From Sandaracinaceae bacterium (GTDB lineage: Bacteria > Myxococcota_A > Polyangia > Polyangiales > Sandaracinaceae): DNA of 64,000 nt. This document shows positions 45,778-53,815 of this stretch, piece after piece. The translations under genes and the position numbers were made by a program. Where the stretch lies: positions 23,104 through 87,103 of the forward strand of contig JAHBWG010000038.1 in assembly GCA_019637095.1 (NCBI GenBank). Reading direction: 5' to 3'. How positions within the stretch are numbered: position 1 is the stretch's first letter; each line of letters begins with the position of its first letter. The notes below the pieces were generated by a model. The model made no database searches and was not told the DNA's origin. It saw only the letters and a program-made list of their open reading frames with translations.

Positions 45778-47118
45778 CTAGCCCGCCGCGCGGGCGACCT
45801 CGACGAGCCGATCGCGCGCGGCCCACACCTTGCGGAACGCCTCGGCGTAGCGGTCGACCACCTCGGGCGGCTGCGCGATGAGCGGGCGGGTCTGGGAGAA
45901 CAGGACGATCGACGAGTCGAGGAGCGCCCTCGTCCTCGGGAAGTGGTGGGCGGCGTAGGACGCGCGCAGGTCGGCGGGCGCGCCCGCGGCCACGAACGGC
46001 CAGCCGCGCCCGAAGCCCTCGAGCTTGGTCACGAGCGGGTGCTCGGGCAGCGCGTGATCCTGCCAGAGCACCGCGTTGACCCCCTCCGCGCACAGGGCGC
46101 GCACGAGGGCGTCGCGCAGCGCGCGCGGCGCGAGGTCGAGCCCCGCCTCCGCGGCGTCGAAGTGGACGCGGTACTTGTGGTACACGCTCGTGCGGTCGCC
46201 CGGGACGTGCGGCGGCCGGATGCCCGGCAGCTCCGCGAGCGCCGCGCTCAGCCGTCGCGCGTTCTCCTGCGAGCGCCGCGTGCGCTCCGGGAGCTTCGCG
46301 AGCTGCGCGCGCGCGAACGCGGCCATCATCTCGTTGCCGCGGAACATGTGCCCCGGGAACAGGCTGACGTGCGGCCGCGATCCGTCGAGCGGGCGGCGCG
46401 GGTCGTACGCGTCCCGGCTCGCGAGCGGGATGTCCTGGCCGAAGTTGCGCACCTGGTTGGCGCGCTCCATCAGCGCGTCGTCGCTCGTCGTCAGGACGCC
46501 GCCCTCGCCCGCCGGGAGGTTCTTGCTCGACTGGAGCGAGAAGCCCGCGGCGACGCCGAGCGAGCCCACCGGGCGGCCGCGGTAGGTGGCGAGGTGCGCC
46601 TGCGCGGCGTCCTCGATCACCGGCAGGTCGTGGCGCTTCGCGACGGCCAGGATCTCGTCCATGTCCGCCGGGCAGCCGTGGACGTGGACCGGCATGATCG
46701 CGCGGGTGCGCGCGGTGATCGCGCCCTCGAGCAGCGCGGGGTCGAGGTTGCCGGTGTCCTCGTGGACGTCGACGAAGCGCGGGACGCCGCCCTGGCACAT
46801 CACCGCGAGCGCCGTCGCCACGAAGCTGTACGACGGAACGATCACCTCGTCGCCCGCCTCGACACCGACCGCCGCCACCGCGACCTGCAGCGCGCTCGTC
46901 CCCGAGTGCGTCAACAAGGCGTGCTTGGTGCCGGCGCGCGCCGCCATCTCGCGCTCGAACGCGCGAGCCTCGGGCGCGTCGCCGCCGCTGAGGATACCCC
47001 GGTCGAGGACCCCCATCACGGCGGCGCGCTCCTCGTCGCCGACCACGGGCCAGGTGCGGTGATCCGCCTCCGTGAGGACGGGGGTCCCGCCGAACAGCGC
47101 GAGCTCCGTGGCCGCCAT
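45778..47118 (-). CDS. DegT/DnrJ/EryC1/StrS family PLP-dependent aminotransferase
   Basis: A 446-residue sugar/cyclitol aminotransferase. DegT enzymes transfer an amino group from Glu or Gln to a keto-sugar or keto-cyclitol. HSGTSALQVAVAAVGV binds the phosphate, VIEDAAQAHLATYRG holds the Asp that pairs with the PLP nitrogen (Asp170), and SLQSSKNLPAGEGG carries the Schiff-base Lys199. FRGNEMMAAFARAQL is typical. Start ATG 47118 with GGAGG upstream. It begins 13 nt after the inositol-phosphate synthase stop. The streptomycin StsC aminotransferase of this family uses a keto-inositol, so an inosamine product is plausible but no inositol dehydrogenase is seen here. Confidence 0.92.
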   Translation of the reverse strand: MAATELALFGGTPVLTEADHRTWPVVGDEERAAVMGVLDRGILSGGDAPEARAFEREMAARAGTKHALLTHSGTSALQVAVAAVGVEAGDEVIVPSYSFVATALAVMCQGGVPRFVDVHEDTGNLDPALLEGAITARTRAIMPVHVHGCPADMDEILAVAKRHDLPVIEDAAQAHLATYRGRPVGSLGVAAGFSLQSSKNLPAGEGGVLTTSDDALMERANQVRNFGQDIPLASRDAYDPRRPLDGSRPHVSLFPGHMFRGNEMMAAFARAQLAKLPERTRRSQENARRLSAALAELPGIRPPHVPGDRTSVYHKYRVHFDAAEAGLDLAPRALRDALVRALCAEGVNAVLWQDHALPEHPLVTKLEGFGRGWPFVAAGAPADLRASYAAHHFPRTRALLDSSIVLFSQTRPLIAQPPEVVDRYAEAFRKVWAARDRLVEVARAAG

Positions 47119-47131
47119 CGACGCCTCCGGC

Positions 47132-48343
47132 CTACTTGTCCGCGTGCTTCTTGGCCCAGTCGAGCAGGAGCGCCTCCTGATCGAACAGGTTGTGCTGGGC
47201 CTGCTCGCCCGGCGACGTGTAGGGGCTCTTGAAGTACAGAGAGAGCTGGCGCTGGATGCCCTTCTCGCCCTTGCGCTTGGCCACGTCGAGCAGGCGCACG
47301 AGGTCGATGACGAGCGGCGCAGCGAGCACGGAGTCCTGGCAGAGGAAGTTGATCTTCATCTGCATCGGGACGCCGCCGAAGCCGACCATGTCGATGTTGT
47401 CCCAGGCTTCCTTCGCGTCGCCGCGGGGCTTGTAGTAGTGGATGTGGACCTGGTGGTTCTCGACGCGGTAGCCGACGATGCTGTCGAGCACGGCCGCCTT
47501 CGAGAGGACCTTGGTCTTGTTGCTGCTCGGCGAGTCGAGGACGAGGCCGTCGTTGTTGCCGAGGAAGTTGACCGAGTACCAGCCCTCGACCTTGATGTTG
47601 CGGACCTTGAACATCGCGGCGAGCGCGGTCTTGAGGAGCGTCTGGCCCGTCTTGCCGTCCATGCCGGCGTACGGGTTGCCGAGCTCGTTCGCCATCTCCT
47701 CGAGCGCGGGGACGTTCGTCAGGCTCGGGGCGAAGTTCACGTACGGGCAGCCGAGCTTGTTGGCGACGTAGAAGTAGCGCATCGCCGGCGAGATGTTCGG
47801 ATCGTTCGCGTCGAGGCCCTTCTCGAACGCCGACAACGTCTTGTGCACGTCGGCGAGCTCCATCCAGCGCTCGGTGGACGCGAGGTTGACCATGACGACG
47901 CGGTCGAGGCCGTGGTCCTTCTTGAACTTCTCGATGCAGCCGATGATGTGGTCGAGCTCGCCGCGGAAGTCCTTCGCGGTCACGACGTTCTCGCCCTTGC
48001 AGTTCTCTGCGTACTCGCCCGAGAACACGGCCGGCCACGGCTTCATCGCCTCGAGCTCGCCCTTGATCTTGTCGAGCTGGGCCGCGGGCAGGACGTTGTG
48101 GTGGCGCGCCGCCTCGTAGACGTTCTTGAACGCGAGGTCCCAGCCGCCGAACACGAGCTCCTCGACCTTGGGGAAGGAGAGGAAGTCGGTGACCTGCTCG
48201 CCGGGCGCCGGGTTCTCCCCCGGCTCCGTCAGCATGCCGAGGCGCGGGACGTGTCCGGCCGCCATCAGGCGCGCGCCCGCGATCAGGGTGGAGGAGACGG
48301 CGCCGTTCACGCCGATGACGACTACGCCGAGCTTGTTCTGCAT
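47132..48343 (-). CDS. ino1: myo-Inositol-1-phosphate (inositol-3-phosphate) synthase
   Basis: A 403-residue enzyme that isomerises glucose-6-phosphate to inositol-3-phosphate with NAD. The NAD-binding start KLGVVVIGVNGAVSSTLIAGARL, DGKTGQTLLKTALA, WYSVNFLGNNDGLVLDSP and SNKTKVLSKAAVLD are the family signatures, and the catalytic Lys residues lie in these segments. The length fits the short prokaryotic form. Purine-rich AAGAAGAGAAGAG about 12 nt upstream of the ATG is the SD. Together with the IMPase two genes upstream it can make free myo-inositol. Flanked by the GH3 ligase (47 nt) and DegT aminotransferase. Confidence 0.96.
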   Translation of the reverse strand: MQNKLGVVVIGVNGAVSSTLIAGARLMAAGHVPRLGMLTEPGENPAPGEQVTDFLSFPKVEELVFGGWDLAFKNVYEAARHHNVLPAAQLDKIKGELEAMKPWPAVFSGEYAENCKGENVVTAKDFRGELDHIIGCIEKFKKDHGLDRVVMVNLASTERWMELADVHKTLSAFEKGLDANDPNISPAMRYFYVANKLGCPYVNFAPSLTNVPALEEMANELGNPYAGMDGKTGQTLLKTALAAMFKVRNIKVEGWYSVNFLGNNDGLVLDSPSSNKTKVLSKAAVLDSIVGYRVENHQVHIHYYKPRGDAKEAWDNIDMVGFGGVPMQMKINFLCQDSVLAAPLVIDLVRLLDVAKRKGEKGIQRQLSLYFKSPYTSPGEQAQHNLFDQEALLLDWAKKHADK

Positions 48344-48390
48344 GTGGTCAGCTCTTCTCTTCTTCGGTTTTTCTTACGATGCGTTCCGGA

Positions 48391-50040
48391 TCAGCGGGCG
48401 TACGAGCGAAGGAGGTCCTTCTTGTCGTCGTCGAGGATCCGGGGGAACTTGGTTTGCACGCTACGGTTGCCGATGTCGGCCATGAAACGCTTCACGGACC
48501 CGGCCGGCAGGACCACCAGCTCGGGGGCGAGGATCGCGAGGTCGCCCTCGCGGTGCTCGCGGTAGACCCGGTTCTGCTCGCACAGCGCCGCGTCGAAGGT
48601 GCGGGAGAAGACCTCCGCGTCCACCGAGTCGCCCGAGGCGAGCTCGACGAACACCACGTAGCGCGAGCGCGCCGTGCCGTCGACCCCGACGTCGGCGCCC
48701 GCCGCGTAGTCCACGCTGCGGGTGCCCGTCCTGGAGAGCGCCGCCTCGACCGCGCGCTGGATCTCGACGTGCGTCGTGAGCTCCTGCGTCGTCGAGAGGC
48801 AACCGCTCAGGCGGCCCGCGAACTCGATGCGGAGCGGGTCGGTCGAGGGGAAGCGGACGAGGTCGCCGAGGCGGTAGCTGTAGAGGCCGCTCGGGGTCGT
48901 GACGTGGATCGCGTAGAGCCGGTCCTTCTCGACCTCCCAGAGCGGGACGCGCGTCGGCCAGGCGTCGTCGACGTCCTCGACCGCGACGAGCTCGAAGAAG
49001 ACGCCGCGGTCCGGCACCATCAGCATGCCGGGCTCGCCGGAGTGATCGGACGCGGCGAAGATGCCGCCCTCGGTCGCGTTGTAGGTGTCGACGAGCACGA
49101 CGTCGTCGCGGCCCATGCGCTCGCGGATGACCGGGAGGTACGGGTCCGCGCTCACGCCGCCGCCGACGAGCACGCGCAGGTTCGGCCAGATGTCGCGCAC
49201 GTGCTCGACCCGGTAGCCGTGCTTGTCGCGCGCGAGCTCGAGCAGCTTGTCGAACAGGATCGAGAACCAGCACGTCGTGCCCGCGACGGCTCGGATATCG
49301 TGATCGAAGTAGCGCTCGACGATGCGCTCGAGCTTGCGGTCGTAGTCCTCGATCTCGCGGATCTCCTTGTCGGGCAGCTGCGCGGGCTTCGCGAACGCCG
49401 GCATCTTGATCGACTGGAGCGACGGGTTGGTGGTGACCCACGTCGGGCCGTCCTTCTTCATCGTCGTCGGCGGGAAGAGGCCGAGCGTGTAGCCGCTCGT
49501 GAAGTCGTTCTCGCCGCGCCACGCGAGGTAGCGGTAGAGCGAGTCGGCCGCGCTGCCGCGCTGGTAGCGGATCTGGCGCTCGCCGATCGGGAGGAACTTC
49601 GGCTTGCCCTTGTTCGAGCTGCCGGAGCTGTTGCCGAAGTACTTCACGAGCTCGGGCACGAGCACGTTCCGCTCGCCGGCGCGCATACGCTCGATCGAGG
49701 GGGAGAAGGAGTCGTAGTCGCCGACCGGGACGCGGGCGCGGTAGTCCTCGTAGCGGCGGATGGTGGAGAAGCCGTAGCGCTTGCCGAACTCGGTCTCGCG
49801 CGCGTGGTGCACGAAGTCGAGCAGCGTCGCCTCCTGCGTCTCGCGCAGGCGCCGGAGCGCGCGGTCCCACATGCGCACGCGCACCTCCGCGGTCATGCGG
49901 AAGGCCTGCCCGACGACGGGCGGGTAGATGGTGCGCTTGAGCGGCCGGTTCGGATCGAGCCGGCGGCGCTGGCCGTTGCTCTTGGACGGAGCCGGCCCTT
50001 GGGTGGACACTTCCTGCTCTACGGCTTCACTGCTCTGCAT
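48391..50040 (-). CDS. GH3-family acyl-adenylate-forming amide ligase
   Basis: A 549-residue member of the GH3 auxin-responsive promoter family, adenylating enzymes that in plants couple hormone acids (jasmonate, indoleacetate, benzoates) to amino acids. ATP/AMP motifs are visible: motif I GNSSGSSNKGKPKFLPIG (about 137), motif II DTYNATEGGIFAASD, motif III YSYRLGDLVRF. The last 100 residues form the mobile C-terminal domain (VEIQRAVEAALSRTG, AGSVKRFMADIG). Bacterial GH3 roles are largely unknown. ATG 50040 with AAGGA about 9 nt upstream. It lies between the IMPase (113 bp with tandem repeats) and ino1, so an amine such as an aminocyclitol may be its acceptor; this is inference. Confidence 0.93.
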   Translation of the reverse strand: MQSSEAVEQEVSTQGPAPSKSNGQRRRLDPNRPLKRTIYPPVVGQAFRMTAEVRVRMWDRALRRLRETQEATLLDFVHHARETEFGKRYGFSTIRRYEDYRARVPVGDYDSFSPSIERMRAGERNVLVPELVKYFGNSSGSSNKGKPKFLPIGERQIRYQRGSAADSLYRYLAWRGENDFTSGYTLGLFPPTTMKKDGPTWVTTNPSLQSIKMPAFAKPAQLPDKEIREIEDYDRKLERIVERYFDHDIRAVAGTTCWFSILFDKLLELARDKHGYRVEHVRDIWPNLRVLVGGGVSADPYLPVIRERMGRDDVVLVDTYNATEGGIFAASDHSGEPGMLMVPDRGVFFELVAVEDVDDAWPTRVPLWEVEKDRLYAIHVTTPSGLYSYRLGDLVRFPSTDPLRIEFAGRLSGCLSTTQELTTHVEIQRAVEAALSRTGTRSVDYAAGADVGVDGTARSRYVVFVELASGDSVDAEVFSRTFDAALCEQNRVYREHREGDLAILAPELVVLPAGSVKRFMADIGNRSVQTKFPRILDDDKKDLLRSYAR

Positions 50041-50088
50041 GGAGAGTTCCTTCTCTTTCCGGTCCGCCGTGGCGCGGCGCGAGATCCC

Positions 50089-50129
50089 GGGCGATCGTGT
50101 CGGCGCGATCGTGTCGGCGCGATCGTGTT
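50089..50129 (-). promoter_or_regulatory. Three tandem 14 bp repeats upstream of the GH3 gene
   Basis: ggcgcgatcgtgt(c/t) occurs at 50102-50115 and 50116-50129, with a degenerate copy (gggcgatcgtgtc) at 50089-50101. Each holds the CGATCG palindrome. They occupy the gap between the IMPase stop and the GH3 start, 49-89 nt before the GH3 ATG; they look like an operator array. Confidence 0.5.
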
Positions 50130-50153
50130 GGCTCGGCGGACGGAAACGCCCGA

Positions 50154-50975
50154 CTATTGCACCAGATCCTCGGCGGGCAAGCGGGGGACGTGCGACAGCG
50201 CATCCAGGAGGGCCGGGTGCAAGCGGCCGTTCGTGGCGGCGACGTCGACCTTCGGCGCGAGGACGAACGGGGCGCCCGAGAGGTGCGTCACCCGGCCGCC
50301 CGCCTCCTCGATCAGCGAGAGCGCGGCGGCGACGTCCCACGACGAGAGGCCGCGATCCCAGAAGCCGTCGTACCCGCCGTCGGCGACGAGCGCGAGCTCG
50401 AGCGCGGCCGCGGCGCACCGGCGGACGCCGTGCGTGCGCGCGTCGAGCGCACGGAACTCGGCGTAGTTGTTGTCGGGCCGCGTCGCGCGGTCGTGCGGGA
50501 AGCCCGTGGCGAGCAGCGCCTCCTCGAGGCGCTCCGTCGCCGAGACCCCGATGGCCGCGCCGTTGCGCGTCGCGCCGCGGCCGCGCGCCGCGGCGTACGT
50601 GAGCCCCATCGCCGGGGCGTGGATCACGCCGAGCCGCGCGGCGCCCTCCGCCCAGAGCCCGATCGACAGGCAGAACCACGGGTGCCCGTGCGCGAAGTTC
50701 CCGGTGCCGTCGATCGGGTCGACGTGCCACGCGAGCGCCGACGCCTCCCCGCCGCGCTCCTCACCGACGAACGACGCCTCGGGCAAGAGCGCGCCGAGGC
50801 GCTCCGCGAGGAACGCCTCGCAGCGCTCGTCGAGCACCGTCACGAGATCGCCGCCCGCGCCCTTGGCGCGCGCGCCCGTCTCGCCGCGGAAGCCGCCCAT
50901 CAACAGGCGGCCCGCCGCGAGCGCGATCTCGATCGCCTCGTCTCGGAGCTTCGCCTCGTCGATGTCCGCTCGCAC
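50154..50975 (-). CDS. Inositol monophosphatase family protein
   Basis: A 273-residue Mg-dependent phosphatase of the IMPase/SuhB family that removes phosphate from inositol phosphates. FVGEERGGE supplies a metal Glu, WHVDPIDGTGNFAHG (residues 84-97) the DPIDGT metal motif (Asp86, Asp89), and RGLSSWDVAAALSLIEEAGG the third motif. The GTG at 50975 (VRADIDEAKLRDEAIEIAL) is preferred over upstream in-frame starts because the fold begins there. Family members also include histidinol-phosphatase-like and CysQ-like enzymes; placement two genes before ino1 on the same strand favours inositol phosphate. It leads the seven-gene minus-strand run to 40629. Confidence 0.92.
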   Translation of the reverse strand: MRADIDEAKLRDEAIEIALAAGRLLMGGFRGETGARAKGAGGDLVTVLDERCEAFLAERLGALLPEASFVGEERGGEASALAWHVDPIDGTGNFAHGHPWFCLSIGLWAEGAARLGVIHAPAMGLTYAAARGRGATRNGAAIGVSATERLEEALLATGFPHDRATRPDNNYAEFRALDARTHGVRRCAAAALELALVADGGYDGFWDRGLSSWDVAAALSLIEEAGGRVTHLSGAPFVLAPKVDVAATNGRLHPALLDALSHVPRLPAEDLVQ

Positions 50976-51067
50976 GCTCCGAGACAGGTGCAACCCGTGG
51001 ACCAGCGATGCGTGAGACGAGCTTGGGCTCACTTTCGGCCGAGTGGCCAGAGAGTGGGTGACGCGCG

Positions 51068-51083
51068 CTTCACGCCTGTGAAG
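51068..51083. promoter_or_regulatory. Perfect inverted repeat CTTCAC-N4-GTGAAG between IMPase and DMT genes
   Basis: Six-base arms separated by 4 nt in the 204 bp divergent region. It is 92 nt before the IMPase start and 96 nt before the transporter start; a possible operator. Confidence 0.35.
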
Positions 51084-51163
51084 CCGCGCCACGCACACCA
51101 CCGTGTAGCACGCTGCGCAGTGCGTAGCGCGCTTCGCACGCGGCGCGCGTCCAGCGCGCGACG

Positions 51164-51169
51164 TAACCT
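51164..51169 (+). promoter_or_regulatory. -10-like TAACCT before the DMT transporter
   Basis: TAACCT ends 10 nt before the ATG at 51180. Confidence 0.4.
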
Positions 51170-51179
51170 CGCGCGCACG

Positions 51180-52052
51180 ATGCTCGGGGCCGAACGACGC
51201 GGCGCGCTCATGGTCTCGGCGGCCGCGATCCTCTGGGGCACGTGGAGCCTGTACTTGCGACCGACCGGGCTGAGCGGCGTGTGGACCGCGCCGATCGTGC
51301 TCGCGGTGATCGGGGTGAGCGCGCTGCCGCTCGTGCGGCTCGACCCGCGCGAGGTGCGCTGGGATCGATCGACCCTCGGCCTGCTCGCGCTCTACGCGCT
51401 CAGCGACGCCATCAACGCGGGCACCTTCTTCTTCGCGATGCAGGTCACGACGCTCGCCGTCGCGGTGCTCACGCACTGCACCGCGCCGATCCTCGTCGCC
51501 CTGCTCGCGCCGCGCTTCGACGGCCTGCGCGTCCGCGGCAGCCTCGCCGCCGCCGCGGTGGCGCTCCTCGGGCTCGTGCTCCTCTTGCGCCCGTGGGCGA
51601 CGCGGGAGGGCGACGCGGAGGGCTCGGTGCTCCTCGGCGCGGCGCTCGGCCTCGCGAGCGCGGTCGGCTACGCGTCCGCGGTGCTCTCCGCCAAGGCGCT
51701 CAGCGCGCGGATCGGCGTCGGCCGCGCGACCGCCTACCACGCGCTCTTGGCCGCGGCGCTGTTCGTCCCGCTCGCCGCCGCGATGCCGGAGCCGGTCGAG
51801 GCGCGGGACGTGGGCACCCTCGCCGCGGGCGCGCTCGTCTCGGGCACGCTCGCGACCTGGCTCTTCCTCGCGGGGATGCGGGAGATCGGCGCCGCGCGCG
51901 CGGCGGTCCTGAGCTTCCTCGAGCCGCTCGTCGCGGTGCTCGTCGGCTGGCTCGTGTGGGGCGAGACGCTCGGGCTCGTCTCGATCGCGGGCGGCGCGCT
52001 CGTCGTCGGCGCCGCCGCGTTCGTCGCGCGCGCGAAGCCCGAGCCGGCGTGA
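51180..52052 (+). CDS. DMT superfamily (EamA) transporter
   Basis: A 290-residue inner-membrane permease with ten predicted helices in two EamA repeats. Repeat 1 runs from GALMVSAAAILWGTWSLYLRPTG to VALLGLVLLLRPW; repeat 2 from LLGAALGLASAVGYASAVLSAKAL to IAGGALVVGAAAF, including the conserved LSFLEPLVAVLVGWLVWGETL. Family members export amino acids, nucleotides or metabolites. The ATG at 51180 follows a TAACCT hexamer. It is divergent from the IMPase gene and its stop nearly abuts the convergent M19 gene stop. Substrate unknown. Confidence 0.9.
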   Translation: MLGAERRGALMVSAAAILWGTWSLYLRPTGLSGVWTAPIVLAVIGVSALPLVRLDPREVRWDRSTLGLLALYALSDAINAGTFFFAMQVTTLAVAVLTHCTAPILVALLAPRFDGLRVRGSLAAAAVALLGLVLLLRPWATREGDAEGSVLLGAALGLASAVGYASAVLSAKALSARIGVGRATAYHALLAAALFVPLAAAMPEPVEARDVGTLAAGALVSGTLATWLFLAGMREIGAARAAVLSFLEPLVAVLVGWLVWGETLGLVSIAGGALVVGAAAFVARAKPEPA

Positions 52053-52053
52053 G

Positions 52054-53130
52054 TCAGGGGCGCAGCGCCTCGAACGAGGAGAGGAAGTTGTCCCCGAGCA
52101 CGGCGCGGATCCGCGCCTCGGACCAGCCGCGGTCCAACATGCGCTGCGCGATGCGGACGAACCCGAGCGCGCCGTCGCGCAGGTCGGGCGGCGGGACGAT
52201 CGCGCCGTCGTAGTCGCTGCCGAGCGCCGCCGCCGCCTCGCCACCGACGTCGATGACGTGCGCGAGGTGCGCGACCACCAGGTCGGCGTCGTCGGCGCGG
52301 CCGCGCGGGCGCAGGAACCCGGTGTGGAACATGACCCCGACGACCCCGCCGGAGTCGGCGACCGCGCGGATCTGATCGTCGTCGAGGTTGCGCCAGTGCG
52401 GCAGCACGCCGCACACGCCGGTGTGCGTGACGATGAGCGGCAGGCGCGGGTCGTGCGCGTCGACCGCGTCCCAGAAGCCCTCGCGGTCGACGTGCGCGAG
52501 GTCGACGAACATCCGCGCCTCGTCGAGCTGCTCGACGAACACGCGCCCCGCTGCCGTGAGCCCCGGCGCGGCGCCGAACGTCAGCGGGCTCGACGTGCGA
52601 CCCAGGCGCGAGCTCGACAGGTGCACCACCGTCACGCGCACCACGTCCTCGATCGCGCCGGCGTGCGGCGCGGCGTCGTACGCGTTGCCGCCCTGGACCG
52701 AGAGCAGGCACGCGTGCGCGCCGCGCGCCCTCGCCGCGCGCCACTCGCTCGCCGTGCGCACGACCTCGAGGCGCCCCTCGGTCGCCTCGATCGCCGCGCG
52801 CAGCGCCGCCGCGTTCTCTCGGAGCGCGCGCCAGCGCCCCTCGGCGCCGCGCGCGACGTTGGTCGCGATCGACCACATGCCTCCGGTGAGCCCTCCGTCG
52901 AGCACGCGCGGGAAGTCGAGGTGCCCGAAGAAGCGGCCGCCCAGGACGTGGTGGTCGTTGCGGCGGAACAGATCGTAGCCGTAGAGCCGCGGCGGGATGA
53001 AGCTCTCGATGTGGAGGTCGACGACCTCCGCGCTCCGCAGGAGCTGCACCGCGTCGAGCGAGACGCCGGCGCGCCGCGCGAGCGCTTCGTCGGGCGTGCG
53101 CCGATCGAGCTCCTCGAGCGCGCGGCTCAG
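52054..53130 (-). CDS. Membrane dipeptidase-like protein (peptidase M19), altered zinc site
   Basis: A 358-residue TIM-barrel protein of the renal dipeptidase family. The zinc His in VDLHIES, DLAHVDREG and VTHTGVCG are present, as is GSDYDG. Two ligands differ from the canonical binuclear site: HxD is HxE, and the bridging Glu is Gln (LLSVQGGNAYD). It is therefore a divergent subgroup that may bind one metal. The N-terminus LSRALEELDRRTPDEALARRAGVS, ahead of the domain, looks genuine, so the start is placed at a CTG at 53130 overlapping the previous stop as CTGA; GTG 53049 is the alternative. No signal peptide is visible. Confidence 0.85.
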   Translation of the reverse strand: MSRALEELDRRTPDEALARRAGVSLDAVQLLRSAEVVDLHIESFIPPRLYGYDLFRRNDHHVLGGRFFGHLDFPRVLDGGLTGGMWSIATNVARGAEGRWRALRENAAALRAAIEATEGRLEVVRTASEWRAARARGAHACLLSVQGGNAYDAAPHAGAIEDVVRVTVVHLSSSRLGRTSSPLTFGAAPGLTAAGRVFVEQLDEARMFVDLAHVDREGFWDAVDAHDPRLPLIVTHTGVCGVLPHWRNLDDDQIRAVADSGGVVGVMFHTGFLRPRGRADDADLVVAHLAHVIDVGGEAAAALGSDYDGAIVPPPDLRDGALGFVRIAQRMLDRGWSEARIRAVLGDNFLSSFEALRP

Positions 53131-53711
53131 CGCGCGACCCCGAACTGGACGCGGTGCCCCATCAGCCCCGTCGTGCGCGCGACGATGCGCCCGCCCTCGA
53201 CGCTCGCGGAGTAGAACTGCCAGCGCGTCACCGTGCCGAGCGTGTCGATCGCGCGCTGCTCGTCGTGGACCTCCTCCATCGCGAACGCGAGATCCGAGTC
53301 GCTCCAGCCGTTGGGGATGGGCAGCTGCGGGATCGAGAGGACGAACGGCGGCCCCTCGCTGTCGAGCGCGGGCTCGACGTTGAGCATCGGCCCGACCGCG
53401 CGCTGGTGCTCGCGATCGCCGAACGCCTGCCCGTCCGCGCCCACCCCGAAGCTGACCTCGAGATCGCGCGCGAGCGCGCCGGAGGGGATCTCCAGCCGCG
53501 CGCCGTTGGCGAGCGAGAACGTGCCGCCGGCTCGGCCGACGGTGGCGCGCGCCTCGGTGTCACCGCGTGCGTTGGCGGGGCCTGCGGCGCGCGGCGGGGG
53601 CGCCTCCTCGAGCCCGCCGCCGGTGGTCGATTGCGTCTGCGTGCCCCCGCAGGCGTAGAGCAGCGCGGCGGCGAGCAGACCGCGTGCGAACATCCCCATC
53701 CGGACCAGCAT
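53127..53711 (-). CDS. Putative lipoprotein with ZU5-like domain
   Basis: A 194-residue exported protein. MLVRMGMFARGLLAAALLYAC ends in lipobox LYAC (Cys21). After a Pro/Gly linker the domain begins GRAGGTFSLANGARLEIPSGALARDLEVSFGV, which matches the ZU5 pattern (GGTxxxxxGxxLxIPxGAL). VLSIPQLPIPNGWSDSDLAFAM and a final beta strand follow. ZU5 domains are structural protein-interaction modules. ATG 53711 is chosen because upstream in-frame residues are not signal-like; ATG 53699 is also possible. The downstream M19 gene overlaps by 4 nt. Confidence 0.75.
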   Translation of the reverse strand: MLVRMGMFARGLLAAALLYACGGTQTQSTTGGGLEEAPPPRAAGPANARGDTEARATVGRAGGTFSLANGARLEIPSGALARDLEVSFGVGADGQAFGDREHQRAVGPMLNVEPALDSEGPPFVLSIPQLPIPNGWSDSDLAFAMEEVHDEQRAIDTLGTVTRWQFYSASVEGGRIVARTTGLMGHRVQFGVAR

Positions 53712-53801
53712 GGCTTCGTCCCCCGTCTCCGGCGCCGCGGCCGCAGCGCCATTTGCGCGCAGCATAGCATCCCACGATTGACCGCGTCAGCCGCGCTCGG
53801 C

Positions 53802-53807
53802 TAGCGT
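53802..53807 (+). promoter_or_regulatory. -10-like TAGCGT before the lipoprotein at 53816
   Basis: TAGCGT ends 8 nt before the ATG at 53816, at the head of the plus-strand unit to 56469. Confidence 0.4.
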
Positions 53808-53815
53808 TGTCCACG

